Assembly: GCA_013368445.1 (NCBI GenBank)
Contig: JAACJO010000002.1
Span: forward strand, 806,001 to 870,000
Length of the DNA: 64,000 bases
Direction: 5' to 3'
Source of the DNA: Leucocoprinus leucothites
Taxonomy: Eukaryota; Basidiomycota; Agaricomycetes; Agaricales; Agaricaceae
The translations under genes were made by a program, and so were the position numbers. This document shows, piece after piece, positions 62,881-64,000 of the stretch. Each line of letters begins with the position of its first letter. Within the stretch, counting starts at the first letter, position 1. Under the pieces are notes generated by a model. That model worked only from the letters and a program-made list of their open reading frames with translations. It did not search any database and was not told where the DNA came from.

Positions 62881-63474
62881 GGGCCTAGTCGGGGATGTGG
62901 CTCGGTTACTAGGGACAGTAGGTGCAGTAGGCTCTGAAGCCTCTAAAGGAGTGTAGCGTTGTGAGTCCAGAATGAGGATAGGCTTGAAGATAGGCTGAGT
63001 GACGTGGAAAAATATGGCAGTGAGATATTAAAACATGAAGGATCCACTTCTGGTTGCTATAGTTTGGGGTTTAGCATCACTGCTTGGAGCTCGCTGCGGT
63101 GTACGCCGTGCGCAGGCCGGCGAGAACAAAAATAGAATTCGAGATCACGTGCCGGTTATCTAGACGCTCATGAGGGTCGGGAGCCTAACGCTTTCTAAGT
63201 TCGGAGGAGGCATGCGGGGGAAGGGAAAGCTCGCGAGGGAGCAGAGCAACCTCATACACCGATGAAGAGGAGCAAACAGCCGTAGAGTTGATTATGGGAA
63301 ACGGTCCGGACCAGGCCAAAAGCGTCGAGACATCAATCGGGGGTTATAATTATTAACCTTCAGGGCAGGATTTGCACGAGCTCGTTCAATCAGTAGCCAT
63401 TGCAAAACATGCGAAATTACATATAAGCAGGTACATCCATGTAGACAACCTAAAACATGGCCATACTTCGACAT
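62881..63474. other. Intergenic, GH47 promoter side
   Basis: 594 bp upstream of GH47 and downstream of the partial gene at the right edge. No coding chain was recognised. A bA-rich ORF-free part lies near 63240-63400. Confidence 0.45.
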
Positions 63475-64000
63475 TCATTCAGTCGCCCATTCACTCAACT
63501 CCCACTCCAAATTCCATAGGTCCCTATCCATTGCACCCTCCCTCAGAGGCCTCTCCTCCGTACCCTTTGGAAAGGTGATAGCACACACTGGAATGTTCTT
63601 GAGGGGTTTCGCCCTCACAAAATCGTGTCTCATACCAGGCCACTTGCCCAAAGTCATCGCCAAATCAAAACCTCTCTCTCGATATTTGTTCAGGCAATTG
63701 TTGAACTTCTCCGTCGATGCCATTGACTGCCTCTCGGTATTGATCACGCCTCGCATATAAAGGGTGAGTTCAGGGTACACGCAGACTGCGCCCGTGCCTG
63801 TGATGATGTTCATGACTGGAGTAGAATGGAAGTGGGAGATAGCGGAGACTGTTGGAATCCTCCGGACGGCGATGATGTTGACCAGCCTGGGTCTCATATC
63901 TTCGGAACCGGGAGGAGGAGAGCATGAAAGTTTGAGAACCTTCGAGAGGTGGCTCTCGCTAAAGACCCAAGCTTCATATTCTACATCCTTGGCAAGCTCC
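63475..64000 (-). CDS. Unknown basidiomycete protein, 5' end outside the window
   Basis: Only the 3' part is present, 175 codons open from the right edge to the stop at 63475. The visible residues include FSESHLSKVLKLSCS, RPRLVNIIAVRRIP, SHFHSTPVMNIITG, CVYPELTLYMRGVIN, DLAMTLGKWPGMRHDFV and a Trp/Glu-rich end. The HFHSTPVMN and C.YP.LT patterns look conserved and globular, not like chance frame. I recognise no named domain and infer no function. Part of it may come from an exon beyond the edge. Confidence 0.65.
   Translation of the reverse strand, partial: ELAKDVEYEAWVFSESHLSKVLKLSCSPPPGSEDMRPRLVNIIAVRRIPTVSAISHFHSTPVMNIITGTGAVCVYPELTLYMRGVINTERQSMASTEKFNNCLNKYRERGFDLAMTLGKWPGMRHDFVRAKPLKNIPVCAITFPKGTEERPLREGAMDRDLWNLEWELSEWATE

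Overview
The window is nuclear DNA from a filamentous basidiomycete, most likely a mushroom-forming Agaricomycete. The evidence is the gene architecture (short 45-60 nt introns, many per gene, gt..ag borders, genes on both strands with 80-500 bp spacing) together with clearly eukaryotic/fungal proteins: ESCRT-II Vps25, ribosomal uL5, Mms19, Prp40, ATP synthase alpha, Pro2, GH35, GH47 and S10 enzymes, and fungal-type BTB, RING and rhodopsin-like proteins. I rebuilt gene models by hand from reading frames and splice signals. Gene spans run from start to stop codon and include introns; no splice site has been checked against RNA.

Layout. Positions 1-10278 are gene-poor. They hold only a pair of diverged paralogous small genes of unknown function (3647-4402 and 8105-8801) that share an unusual exon pattern. 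From 10279 the region is dense: nitronate monooxygenase (+), HIRIP3-type histone chaperone (+), secreted GH35 beta-galactosidase (-), VPS25 (+), RING/coiled-coil protein (+), ribosomal uL5/RPL11 (-), a second RING/coiled-coil protein (+), BTB protein (+), S10 serine carboxypeptidase (+), EEF1A-type lysine methyltransferase (+), NDUFAF7-type complex I assembly methyltransferase (-), MMS19 (+), an unknown acidic coiled-coil protein (+), F-box protein (-), PRP40 (+), mitochondrial ribosomal bL21m (-), ATP1 (+), PRO2 (+), and a rhodopsin-like membrane protein (-). Then comes a 1.7 kb gene-free stretch with a 522 bp inverted-repeat element. It is followed by a NASP/Sim3 histone chaperone (-), AP180-type clathrin adaptor (-), glycerol kinase (-), GH47 alpha-mannosidase (-), and the 3' part of an unknown gene (-) that runs off the right edge.

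The genes do not form a pathway cluster; most are single-copy housekeeping genes. Some neighbours share a theme and a short divergent promoter: bL21m/ATP1 (both mitochondrial, 187 bp apart) and NDUFAF7/MMS19 (complex I assembly and cytosolic Fe-S targeting, 178 bp apart). I see no backbone gene of secondary metabolism, no defence system, no virus-like gene and no transposase.

The items most worth a second look are: the paralogous orphan pair with conserved 45-nt and 21-nt exons; the non-autonomous TA-flanked element at 50455-50976; a probable frameshift at a 7-A run in the rhodopsin-like gene; and two apparent GC-AG introns in one methyltransferase gene. I found no convincing new system.
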